A stretch of DNA of 64,000 nt from positions 146,233 through 210,232 of the forward strand of contig NW_006768766.1 of assembly GCF_000204055.1 (NCBI RefSeq), written 5' to 3'. The position numbers were made by a program, and so were the translations under genes. Every line of letters begins with the position of its first letter. Position 1 is the stretch's first letter. This stretch comes from Melampsora larici-populina 98AG31. Taxonomy: Eukaryota; Basidiomycota; Pucciniomycetes; Pucciniales; Melampsoraceae. Shown in pieces: positions 22,806 to 33,432 of the stretch. The notes beneath the pieces were generated by a model. That model was not told the DNA's origin. It did not search any database and was given only the letters and a program-made list of their open reading frames with translations.

Positions 22806-24858
22806 GGGTGGGAGATTTTTCCACCAACCCAATTCCACCAGATTTTTGAGTGGAAGAATCACTCGGTGGAAAAATCTACGCCAGGGGGAGGTGTATATAT
22901 ATTTTTCCACGCATTTCAATTTTTTTGAAAAGGTGGAAATAATTTTGGTGGAAAAAACCGGGTGTTAAACCCGTGTACCCGGTAGGGATATGTAAATTTA
23001 CACTTGATTTTTACCACCGGATAATCCAGTGTAAAGAAATATGGTGTAAAGATACCGCACCCGGGCGGTGGGTTTAATTTTCCACCCAGGACTTTCCACT
23101 GGGTCCAATCTGGTGGAAGGGCATCGAGTGTGATTTTCCCTCACAATACAGGGGATTCATAATTTCCCACCCACCGTGAGACTTTTTCCACCATCCTTCC
23201 TCCATCCTATTTCCTTCCAATCAGATGACACACAATATCATCTGATCGAGCATATCCAATACCAAACACCCAAACACAACACCCTCCTTCCCACTTACTT
23301 ACGTGGATGCCAATGTTTTTAAACACTTTCAAAAGAAACACCTTTGATATCAATCAGAGGTGTCCAAGTTTTCGACATAAATCAACTCTTCAACCTTTTG
23401 AATCTCTTTTGAATGATCATTCATTCTGCGGATTGATCAATCTCTTTGCATCATTTGTCTTGTCATTCACAATGGGACATTCTCACTCAATCTTGTCATT
23501 TGAGGATGAGTGGCAGGACAAGCAGCAGCAAGACTCAATCAAGGTCAAGAACTTGGAGATACAATCAATAGATTCATATGACTTTTCACCAGACTCTTCA
23601 CAATCATCTTCACAATCATCGCATTCCACATCCACATTATCTATACAATCCAACTCCTTAGATTATACTACTTCGTTACCTCCATCACCACACTGTTTGG
23701 TATCCAAATCGTTAGCCAAGTCTTTTGTTAAATTAGCTCCCTTGTCAAGTTGTAGTGGTACCCCAACGTCGAGCTCTTCTTCCATCATGAGCAATGTAGA
23801 GGAATCTCTATTCGAAGATTCCAAAGACGAAGCTCAACTCGATGCGTCTAACATCAATGGAAGTAATCACTCAGACGTTGATGACGCTACCATAGCACGC
23901 CCACGCCAACTTCAAATACCAAAGGACAAGTCGCAGTACACAGCTTTTATTGACCACAGATCCATCGTGGATTCTCAGAACTACCCGAAGTATCCCAACG
24001 GCAACACTGTTTTTGTCTTGGAACGCAAAGACAAGATTACGAACTGGCGCCACATTGCCTGGACTTACCTGATGAAGTCGTCCAAAAAAGGAACCTGGAC
24101 CATTCGACGCTACACCTGCCTTGGGGTCGTGCGGTGCTCCAAAAGCGATTGTGGGTATGCTGGATCCCCTCCTACAGGACACAAAGCACTTGAAGCACTT
24201 TTAGCCCGGTGAGTTATATCAATCCATGGCAAATTGGCATAAATACAGTCAACTCCCCATAAGGACATATACTCATAAGGGCATACACCCCTTAGGGCAT
24301 AAGCTTTTTTGCCACCAAAAAATGTGCCAGCCAAATTCAGCAGTTAAGGGCATACTTCCCCTAACCTCTTAAGGCATAACTTTTTTTTTGAAAAACCGGA
24401 AATTTATATGCATATTTCCTATTGAATTTTTCAAGAACTGTATTGCAATCAACCAGACTCAACCAGAATCAACCCCAGCCTCCAGTTTCATCAGTATCCT
24501 TACAGAATACAACACCAAATGTCCGGTCAACACGCTCAAATTCCACAAAAGTTTGGTGTGACCAGACTTTCTTACACACCAGACAAGCCCATTCACGTGA
24601 CTCGAAGTGGAAACACCTTGTACGCTGCCAACTCGGCAGAGTCTCCTTCTCTTTGGACACCCAACATCACTTCTATGGAATACGAGATTGATGAGCTTGA
24701 ACATGGTCTGAAACATCTTAAAGACACTGCTGAAAATAAAATCAAAGAAATTGAGGCACATAAAAAATCAGGAGAAGTGTTGTCAACAGAAGATGAGGAA
24801 TGGATTGATGATGGGGGGAACCTTATCAATGAGAAACTTTTGATAGACAACATCCTTT

Positions 24859-24899
24859 CACAGTGCCCGTGGAGAAGGCCCCCGACGTCGGGGGCCCAA
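24859..24899 (+). repeat. Left terminal inverted repeat containing a 20-bp perfect palindrome
   Basis: Inside the repeat, bases 24877-24896 (GGCCCCCGACGTCGGGGGCC) equal their own reverse complement. GC content is far above the surroundings. Confidence 0.9.
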
Positions 24900-25171
24900 C
24901 AGTCTTCGCAAGTGTGTTGCGTTTGTGTGATTTTTGTGTCACAAAGGTCTACAAATGTACACAAAGGGCAAAGATTGCATGAACATCACCTCAGCTGAAC
25001 TTCATCAGTCTGAGTCAAGGCTCACGCAGAGTAGGAGACAAGCAGCCCTCAACGCTCAGTATTACTGACTGAACGTGCAGTGTTCCCTACTGAACACCTG
25101 GAAGCTCCCTATGGACTATCTTTGCCCTGAGAAAAGCTAGTTACCCTCACCGTTCCCTATTGGCAAGCCAG

Positions 25172-25400
25172 CTCACTCGTCCCAACACAACTTTATAATA
25201 GCCCACTAAATCACCCAAAACTTCACCCATTTCCTCAGCCAATCTTTGAGGCAAATCAATAACAGCTATTCTACGAGGTTGAGTAGAAGCTATTTTTCAA
25301 TTTTGGGAAAACTAACCAGCTTGATTATAAGAATTGAGTCAATTGAGTTGATTTACCACAGCCTGTTTGACCAATAACTCAATCCAAACAGTGCATGGTC
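25172..25400 (-). pseudogene. Captured fragment of a DEAH-box RNA helicase gene
   Basis: Reading the minus strand, VIGQTGCGKSTQLTQFL is a DEAH-helicase motif I. About 30 nt further, ASTQPRRIAVIDLPQRLAEE then MGEVLGDLVGYY matches motif Ia and the sequence after it. A one-base deletion after QFL shifts frame. The gap between the two blocks starts GTTAGT and ends TAG, a probable intron remnant. There is no start, no DEAH box and no C-terminal half, so it is a piece and not a gene. Confidence 0.8.
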
Positions 25401-25737
25401 AAAAAAATGCTCATCCATTCGATCGCACTCAAATAATGAACTTTCAAGCTTGATGATTTTGATTGTAATCATGAAGTCTTGCTAACAAGTCGGGCTTTAC
25501 TTCATATCAAATGTCTTTTACCATGGTCAACCTCGATTGGGTTTACTAAGGAATCTTTGGTGAGATTCTTGAAACAGTTTGAGGTTGAAGTGGACACCAA
25601 CTTGACTCAGGTTTGTTCTCGCGACATCTCCATTGAGACCTCCTTGCCAACGATTCCATTCTTGATTCCAGCGCACATCCTTTTTGAATTGACAGACCTC
25701 TGGTTTATGTTGTTTGAACTTCGAATGGCTCAACCAA

Positions 25738-26263
25738 TAGTTGAAGGATTTACCGAAGCATGCAAGCTTCAGCACCACCTCTTCTCAACCACCACCCACG
25801 GAAACTAGGACAGAGCCACAATCAGGTTTACCTGCTTTCATCCCGACGCACAAAGTGCGAGAACAACCAGGTAGGTATCATCCGCCGTTGATTTGTGTTC
25901 ATCACAATCGCTACGAGGATCCAGCCTGATTTGAATAATTTTGTATATGTAGGAGGAGGCAGCGCACAAATTGTGTCTCTTTTTGGTGCTTCCTCTACCG
26001 ATGTATCAGAAGCTTGGCAACCTACTCCAATCCCAACGGCTCCGCTTTTAACACGCATTGATAGTAACAAAGCAGATGATCTCCCTCACCCTGCAAGTAC
26101 CACTTATTCTGAACTCAACATTACTAATTTGATCAAACAAGACTCCATCACTGATCGTTCAAGGATGGTGAATCCTGATGGATCAGCCTTTGTACCCACT
26201 CAAAAAGTTAAAGAGCCCGTTGGTGGTTGCTCCACAATGGGCTCGATCTTGGGTGGCAATTGA
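25738..26263 (+). pseudogene. Captured fragment of an unidentified gene with paired KV(R/K)E..GG motifs
   Basis: Two blocks joined by an intron 25876-25952 (GTAGGT..TGTAG): the first ends FIPTHKVREQPG, and the join continues GGSAQIVSLFG. A second copy of the pattern, FVPTQKVKEPVGG then STMGSILGG, comes near the end. Such P-G-G-x-S repeats resemble those of Jupiter/HN1 or SPIRAL1-like microtubule proteins, but that is only a resemblance. No start codon or domain identifies it. Confidence 0.4.
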
Positions 26264-28068
26264 TTATCACTCTCTAGAATTACATCTTGTAGTTGGTACC
26301 TAAGATCGAGTCTTTGAATCATCAGTAGAGCTATTTTTGACTGCTCAGGAGCAGAATCAATATGACTGAATAATCCTCCTGGTGAATCTAAGAAGAATAA
26401 AGTCAATGCTAAAGCTTTAGTTTGTTTTTCGCGTTTTTCTTGTGAGTTTGATTATGGATTATTGACTTCAGACTGAACTGGTTGAACCACCAAATAGTGA
26501 AATCCCACTAAAGAATGATTGACTTTGATATTTTTGAAAAAGGATTAGATTCAAGTCGAAGTCAGATTAATTAGATATAGAATCCTAACGTGTTTGATTG
26601 TTGTTGTGAACCACACATACTGAGTTGACTTGATCATTGTTCTTGTTGGTAGTTCTAAGTGGTAGTGTTGGTGGTTGGTTGGTTGGTTGGTTGGTTGGTT
26701 AATTTGGATTGAGCCATGAAAAACATTTGATTGAACTCCAACTCAAATCTGCCTGAGTCCATACATACATCTCATCAAACACCATGCCTTAAACACACGA
26801 CTTTTGTTTCAAAATATTCAATTCTAGTGATTTCAATTTCAAGCAGCTCAAACACGACTTGCGCTTCTACGTCAATAAAAATCTATGTGAACAGGTATAC
26901 ATCATTTATGAACACAAGCCTCATAAAACCCAAAACAAAAAAGGTGAAAATCAAACTAAACAGAAATAACATCCAATGAATATATATAATCTAGGATATG
27001 TTTATATACATACCTTACACTAGGAAATTAATAATCATTAACCAAACTGAATCATGAGAATTACACAGAGAACTAAAATAAGAAGTTTCAAAAAGTTTCT
27101 TATAAAAACCTCCAGATCTACGCAAAAAAAGAACAAATCAGTCAACAAGTCAGCCATCCTCATTTCAAGATTTAATAGAAGAATGAAAAGTCATTTAACT
27201 GATTGAGGAATTTGTTGATCTTTAAAAATTATCCAACTTCACAAATTTACCAAAAGATAGGTAAACAACTTAACCCAATCATAGTATACCATAAGACATT
27301 TAATTGATTTGACCAGTCTAATATGAAAAGTATAGAAGGTAATATATAATGGAATGAAAGTAACTATGTAATTCAAACGAAAGAAAAGACAGACGTCAAT
27401 TTTAATCTGAAAAAAAGGAACTGGCGAGAAACTCAACTTGATTTGAGTAAAACATCCTTGAAGAACAACCAAATTGTAAAGAGATATTAGATTCTGATAA
27501 TTTCGATTGAACCAAATCAAAGAAACTAAAAATTATAAATAAAATTAAAAGTGAAATCACAATTATGAGCAAAATCAGAAAGCCGAGGGTATACAGGTTG
27601 TAATCAACCTATGAAAATGGTGAAGTTGATCAAGAATCAAGAAGAAAAGTATTATAAGTGAAAACTGTGCTGGGAAACTCCCCAGAAAGTTCAACAAACA
27701 CAATGGACAATCTTTGATGCAAAGTTCTGATCAACAACCACAGTGACAACTTTACTTGAAATCATGTTCAAAATTCTATGTGTGTTGGCCATGACTTTGA
27801 CTGCGAAGTGAGTCAAGTCTTTAGATGAAGATTATTGCTGTGTATCATGCAAGCGACTGTTAAGAGAATTGGTAAGCTTTCAAGAGCTTTTTGATTTGGG
27901 AATGTTGATGAATAAACATTACTGACAAGATGGTGAGCGGAATAGGATGACTTGGTCCAATGTTTCTTCAATCAGTTTATTGTCTTGAATCAATCTTGTA
28001 TTTTTGAAGCTGATCATCGGTCGACTAGATTGAGTGATTGATGACTTGATAGTGTCACAAGAAAGTAT
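26264..28068. other. Interior of the CACTA-like element without recognisable genes
   Basis: AT-rich. Contains the GGTT microsatellite at 26673-26700. A minus-strand open frame at 26200-26406 and others here are unrecognised; they could be further captured sequence. Confidence 0.4.
26673..26700. repeat. (GGTT)7 microsatellite
   Basis: Seven uninterrupted GGTT units. Confidence 0.9.
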
Positions 28069-28960
28069 TTAGAGTGAGGTATGTGTATTGGAGGAAGCTT
28101 GGAAGTGATATTGAAAGACATACCCCATTAACCCAATGAACATAAGTTCCAATCGGTAGTTGACCTTTACTTTAATATTTGACTGCATATGATAATGTAG
28201 TGTCACTGAGCTTCGCTGGCACCAGTAATAATTGCGGATAGGTTGAACAGAACTACAAATCCAAACCAACAAATGAAGTAAACAATCAGCATTTTCAAAC
28301 CTAGATTTCGAGGCCAGGTTCATTTTTTTGAATAAAAGACTTACACTAAAGTAATTGTTTATTGAAGTGATTCTCCAAGCCTTTTGGTCACCTAGGGAAT
28401 TCATCCTAGTGAATTCACAAATCAGATCATGAAGATTCCAACCCAATGAATGAGATTTGAATCTGAAGTTGAAGTTGAATTTGAATCCGATTTTGATCCA
28501 TATAGAAAAGCATAATTAGATAATTTATCTCCTTGTTTAAAATAATGAACTGAAGCTGTGATTGAATTCCAATCTTGTTCAAGTTGAGATTGAGAATTGA
28601 AAGTAAAAGTATAAGTGATAAAGTTAACTAAACGGATCAAGATAGTTGGTTCTGGTTGAGATGGAAGATATTGAACGGTGGCGATAATTGCATGTGTAAA
28701 CTATGATATAGATATTCAATGATCAGTATTAGATGATTATGATGATATGATGATAGGAGTGATTAAGATTAACTCACGCAAACTTCATCATATTTGGCTC
28801 AATCGATTGAATTGATTGATTATCAGATGGTTTCCAAATGAGATGATGAGTAGTAAGATGTAATGAACCAATTGAATGATGATTGATTTGATTTGATGAA
28901 GTTGATGGATTGGCTTGATGAGATAACTTTTTTGATCTCACTGTTTCTACCTACGGTCAT
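28069..28960 (-). pseudogene. Captured fragment of a myotubularin-type phosphoinositide phosphatase gene
   Basis: On the minus strand, in order: IGSLHLTTHHLIW (PH-GRAM start), an intron-like gap, IIATVQYLPSQ..ILIRLVNF..FTF, DKLSNYAFLYG (compare LYAF.Y), then GWNLHDLICEFTRM and WRITSINNYF, which match the family's GW..YD...EF.RM....WRI..IN block just before the catalytic domain. Frames change between blocks and there is no start and no CX5R active site. Donor-like GTGAGT and acceptor sequences survive, so the piece was taken from genomic DNA, not from mRNA. Confidence 0.8.
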
Positions 28961-29225
28961 TCCGAATTCGATTCGGGACATTCAGCAACATTGCCCCGTG
29001 GTGGCCTTGAGCATATATCTTGACAGATCCCGCATGGGCCATACAATCAGGGCAGGACCGCTCAGCGCAGCTCATCACTGTTGATGAAGTTGGATGATGG
29101 CTCAGTGCTCCTGAGGTCAATTCCTGAGTCTGGCTGCTGGGGATGGGAAATCTGGGCAGGCTCAGTGTTCCAATTTGGCCTGGACAGAAATTTCACAGTT
29201 TTTTTGATACTTTTGCGCAAGAGCT

Positions 29226-29266
29226 TTGGGCCCCTGACGTCGGGGGCCTTCTCCACGGGCACTGTG
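29226..29266 (-). repeat. Right terminal inverted repeat
   Basis: Reverse complement of 24859-24899 with one G/A difference at position 32, which spoils the palindrome by a single base. Confidence 0.9.
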
Positions 29267-32200
29267 TTTCTCTCGAACCTTCTGTTCCTTCACGACTCTC
29301 TCGTGATCAGTTTGACACCATCATCCAACTTGCAGAAGCCTACACAACATCTGAAGTCATTCGACAAAAAGAAGCCTCCGCAATATCAAAGAAGCAAAAA
29401 ATTGATGCAGCCAAATCAGCACCTGTAACCTCAACACATGTTTCTTCAAAGCCAAAGCCCACCAAACAGAAACCATCAAAATCCGTAACAAATAAAATTT
29501 GCTGAGCCACTTACGCTGATAAACTCAAGGTCCTTGCTTGGCATCACAAGAACGGCGGAGTCCAAACAAAGACATGTGCTCATTTTGCAATTGCCAAGCC
29601 AGAACTGCTTCTCAAGCAGCCTCTTCTCAGCAAGTGGGTTTCCTCCGAGAATTTTATACGCGACAAGGCACCCTTGGCCAAGAATACAACCATCCGACTG
29701 CGTCAGGTCAAGCACCCCGATATCGAAGTGATGCTCGGACAGTGGGTAGATGAAGCTCTAGCAGCTTCAGTCAACTTGAATGGCGAAGAAATTTTTGCAA
29801 AGTGGAAGGACTTTGCTCGTTTGAAAGGACTTCCTTCTGATGCGTGGCTCAAGATGAGTCAAGGCTGGCTGACTTGATTCAAGAATTGCCACAATCTGCA
29901 TCACATCAAGAAGCACGGGGAAGCTGCATCAGCCAATCCTGAAGACGTGCAGGCAGAGATAATTCGGGTGCGTGCAATCACGGATGAATACGATCCATGT
30001 GATGTCTACAACATGGATGAGACTGGTTTATTTTATGGGTAAGTCCATTTCCCCATCTTTGTTCATGATGACATGCGATTTAATTGATCTCTTCTTTTTC
30101 TGATATCTGTCTTAGAATGCCACCTGATCGAGGACTAGCAAAGCAAAATGAACACAGTGTCAGTGGTGTGAAAGCTCGTGTGACTGTTGTTCTTGCAACT
30201 AATGCCGATGGATCCAATCGAACAACTTTATTGTTCATTGGGCGAGCTGAAAAGCCGAAGCCTTTCAAAGGGAAACATGGACGTGATGCCCACAATATTT
30301 GGTACATCTGGAACAAGAAGGCATGGATGACAACAGTCATCTTTCGTGAGTGGATCATGGAATGGGATCGAGAGCTCTGTAGCAACAAACACAAGATTGT
30401 ACTTTTTGTCGATAACTTCTCCGGGCACACCATTGAAGACGATTCACTCAAAAACATCCGACTTGAGAAGTTCAAGCCCAACATGACCTCACACATACAA
30501 CCTCTGGATGCTGGTATCATTCGCGCATTCAAGGCTCACTATTGAAAGCGTTTTTTAAATTGAACGATCCAACTCTTTTCAGAAGGCAAGCGGGGTAAAG
30601 ACATATACAAGATTGACATCCTTACCGCCATGAACATGTGTAAGCGTGCTTGGGAGAACGTCTCAGAAGATACAATCAAGAACTGCTGGGGTCATACAAA
30701 AATTGTCAAGTTCAATGACGATGTAGAAATGTAAGTACATAAAAAGTTCATTGTCTTGTCGTATCAAACTTCATCTCAAGTTGGTTTTGCATTTTTGGCC
30801 AGTGTCAACCCAATCCTTGCATCAGTTTCAGAGGAGGACACTTTAGCAGACAATATGGAACGATTGGAATCTATTGGCGCGGTTGATCATCAAAACATGA
30901 TGTCACTTGAAGAACTATTGAATCCCATTGATGAAACACCAACCATAGACGTTGTTTCAACTGCGGGGCAGATATTTGAAGAAAACCAACAAGCCAAGGA
31001 TCGAGAAGCCACTGAAGCTGAGCCTGAGATTGTCGAGCCTCCTCCAACTCATCACAAGGCTATGAAGGCCATCTCAGTTATGTTTTGATACATTGAGCAT
31101 GTCGGTTCCGACCCTCTTGTAGCTTTGGATGCTCCTTTGCAGCGTGCGGAGCGATTTGTTTCCAGCAAGATCTTTTCCTTACCTAACAAGCAATCATCGC
31201 TCACCGACTTTTTCAAGTCAAAGCAATAAAATGTTTTCTACTCACCTCACTCAATTATACTATTTCTCCCTTTAATACTCCTGCTTGAGCTACAGACACA
31301 TTCTCTACTTTGTTTTAATTGCTAAGAGTCTATAAAATGATCAAAAAGTCGTTTTTTGGTGTTATGCCCTTAAAATCGTAATATTATGCCCTTAGAGGAA
31401 AACATTCATAAGGGCATGATCCTCTAAGCGCATACAAAAATCTTCCGCCTTTTGGTATGCCCTTAGAGGGAGTCGACTGTACTTACTCACATTGATTTGT
31501 GAATAGATGTGAGCCCTGCCCTATCACCGGATGCAATGGAATCAAGACCCATCTTGGTTGTCAGGCCTGGTGTCGCATTGACAAGGATTACTCAATTCCC
31601 AAAGCTAAATGGGGTTTGCTTTGTCATCAAGGCGTACACCACCATGAATGGCCTGAATGTAAGAAGGCCAATCCTCTTGCAAAGTCTAAGCTAGAAGAAG
31701 CAGTGTTGAATGATCCAAAGACTGAACCTATGGGTCTCAAGGTTTGCCTTTTTGATTTGACTTCTGCATTTTGTTGTCAAGCTGCTAACCAAATCAATCC
31801 AACCTTTTTTTCTCATGACCAGGTCGGACGGGGGCATCTGGGCACAGACACAATCAAGTCTATTGTTGATGTGCATCCATCTTTTGAAAACATCGACCAG
31901 CTTGGGTATCTTTGCTGTATTATTCTAGTTAAGCACGGTTTGATGGATGATAAGAATGACAAGGAAGGTGGCAATAAATGGCTTTTGCAATTTATACATT
32001 GGTGCGGGTAAGTATTTTTCATTCCACTCCTCATTTAAACTTGATACTGGATTTTTCCCATTTATTTTGAATACCTTCCCACATTCCACACAGACAAGGT
32101 TTGCAATTTGTTTCAGTCTCGATGGAAATCAAAGACTTCCATTTCACTTTTCAGACTCCATGGATGGCCGAGATGCTGGTATATCAAGAGAAGAAAACGC

Positions 32201-33432
32201 TATGTGGAACTATTACCCGGGAGCCTTACTCCGGAGGCCTTCTATCCAATGTAACATACCGGTTCTTTCAAAACGGTTACCTTTTAACAACATCCATGTA
32301 TAATGAAAAACTCAAACACTGGGTACCAGTCCTGCTGACTTGGTTGGGAGGATTATACACTGAAAACTACCAAGCCCACTTTACAACACTATTACGCCAG
32401 ATTCAAAATTGTTCTTTACCTGACAAAGATAAGAGGCAACTGGCTGAACAAGTCGTCGACTTTTCCCAAGCGCAGAAGTCCAGTTTCATAGCTGCTTATA
32501 TGGATGTGTTCAATACGGATTGAAAAACAGTGTTGTCCAAATTTTTTGGCTGCGAACAGCATTTTTCTCAAGCGGTGACTCGAATCAAGCGCAACTGCAA
32601 CGTAGTACCGGCACTTCTAGATGTGAGCATAGTTATTTATTGTTAATTTTATTGTTAATTTTGATTTTGAAAAATATACTGATGGTATACTGTTTGCCAA
32701 AACAGAATCTTTGGCAAACAAAATGTAAAGAACTCCTATTGCCCAACCACAAGGCGCCTAAACAAGAAACTCTAGACATGCGATTTGATTTTCTGTGCCA
32801 AACATTCCCACGCGCCAAGAAGTTTTTGGCCTGGTGGCACACTTCTGACATTGAAGCCATGTTATTTCAGGGTAGGAAACGACCCCCTGAGGACAATCTG
32901 CCTTTGGATGATGAGGACAGTGAAGGCAAAGGTGCAGGGAAAAAAAAGGACCAGCGACAACAACAAATGCTCAGGAGTCGATGCATCATGTGTATTATAT
33001 GCTTAGGTCAGTTTTTATTTCACTTTTATTAACTCATCTTTCCACTGTCATTGATTGTTCACACTATTTATGATGTTTGTTTTTATTTCTAGTGACGGCA
33101 AGTGTGGACTCATTGCAGGAATGGTCCAACTGCTGGCGTTTGTTCAGAGTCTAGAACAAGATTTCCGGTCCCGCGAGAAGGGTATTACTGTGGTTTATGG
33201 TTCATCAAGGAAGCACTGGGAAGATGTGGTAACTGCGCTTGGTATGCCTAAACCAACCAAACAAAAGTATGTAGCCAACGATGGCCGTGCCCCCGACACA
33301 ACAGACAAGCTTATCTCTACCACTGGCAACAAAAAGGCCAAGCGAAATGGTCCTGGAAGACCACACGTGTCAGCTGAAGTCTATAAAAAGTCTGCTTTTA
33401 TAGGGCTCAGACTACACAAACTCACTCTAATT

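Larger units (their letters stand above)
24859..29266. mobile_element. 4.4-kb CACTA-like element carrying host gene fragments
   Basis: Termini are 41-bp inverted repeats with one mismatch: 24859-24899 and 29226-29266, starting CACAGTGCCCGTGGAGAAGG. They are flanked by TTT on both sides (24856-24858, 29267-29269). CAC..GTG ends and a 3-bp duplication fit the CACTA/EnSpm group, though the outermost bases are CACAG and not CACTA. I see no transposase inside. Three stretches look like pieces of host genes with introns, so it behaves like a Pack-type element. Confidence 0.8.
24519..31229 (+). pseudogene. Pogo-type DDE transposase, split by an insertion and with five in-frame TGA codons
   Basis: N-terminal helical part 24519-24858; after the insert 29270 onward. 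It contains a psq/CENP-B-like helix-turn-helix region (from about 29508) and a second DNA-binding part (GQW..FAKWKDFARLKGLP). The DDE core has first Asp YNMDETGLFYG, an intron from 30039 to about 30115, MPPDRGLA, the second Asp in IVLFVDNFSGH, and NMTSHIQPLDAGIIRAF. The C-terminal SSLTDFFK is typical. In-frame TGA at 29503-29505, 29875-29877, 30543-30545, 30561-30563 and 31086-31088; no TAA or TAG before the natural TAA at 31227-31229. Non-autonomous now. Confidence 0.85.
24246..31479 (+). mobile_element. Pogo/Tigger-type element in an intron of the GCM gene
   Basis: The left end CAGTCAACTCCC (24246) and right end GGGAGTCGACTG (31479) are inverted and flanked by TA on both sides (24244-24245 and 31480-31481), the target site of Tc1/mariner-pogo elements. 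Both ends also carry scattered AAGGGCAT/ATGCCCTT repeats. Its length is 7,234 bp, of which 4,408 bp is the nested CACTA-like element. Without that insert it is about 2.8 kb. Confidence 0.85.
22806..33432 (+). mobile_element. GCM-finger (MULE-like) DNA transposon, interrupted and 3'-truncated
   Basis: The left end probably starts at 22806 with GGGTGGGAGATTTTTCCACC, right after the Harbinger fragment. The first 400 bp carry repeated GGTGGAAA/TTTCCACC motifs, including the perfect inverted pair AGATTTTTCCACC (22813-22825) and GGTGGAAAAATCT (22865-22877). It encodes the transposase-like gene below, holds the pogo element in an intron, and is cut at 33432 by the Ty3 LTR. Confidence 0.6.

Noticed and set aside
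29081..29428. 115-codon plus-strand frame crossing the right CACTA-like terminus
   Set aside because: It spans the element border and mixes element and pogo sequence; a chance fusion.
29503..31088. TGA codons as selenocysteine or reassigned codons
   Set aside because: No alternative-code signs in the intact genes, the sites are not Cys-like positions, and C-to-T decay explains them with the TTGA context.
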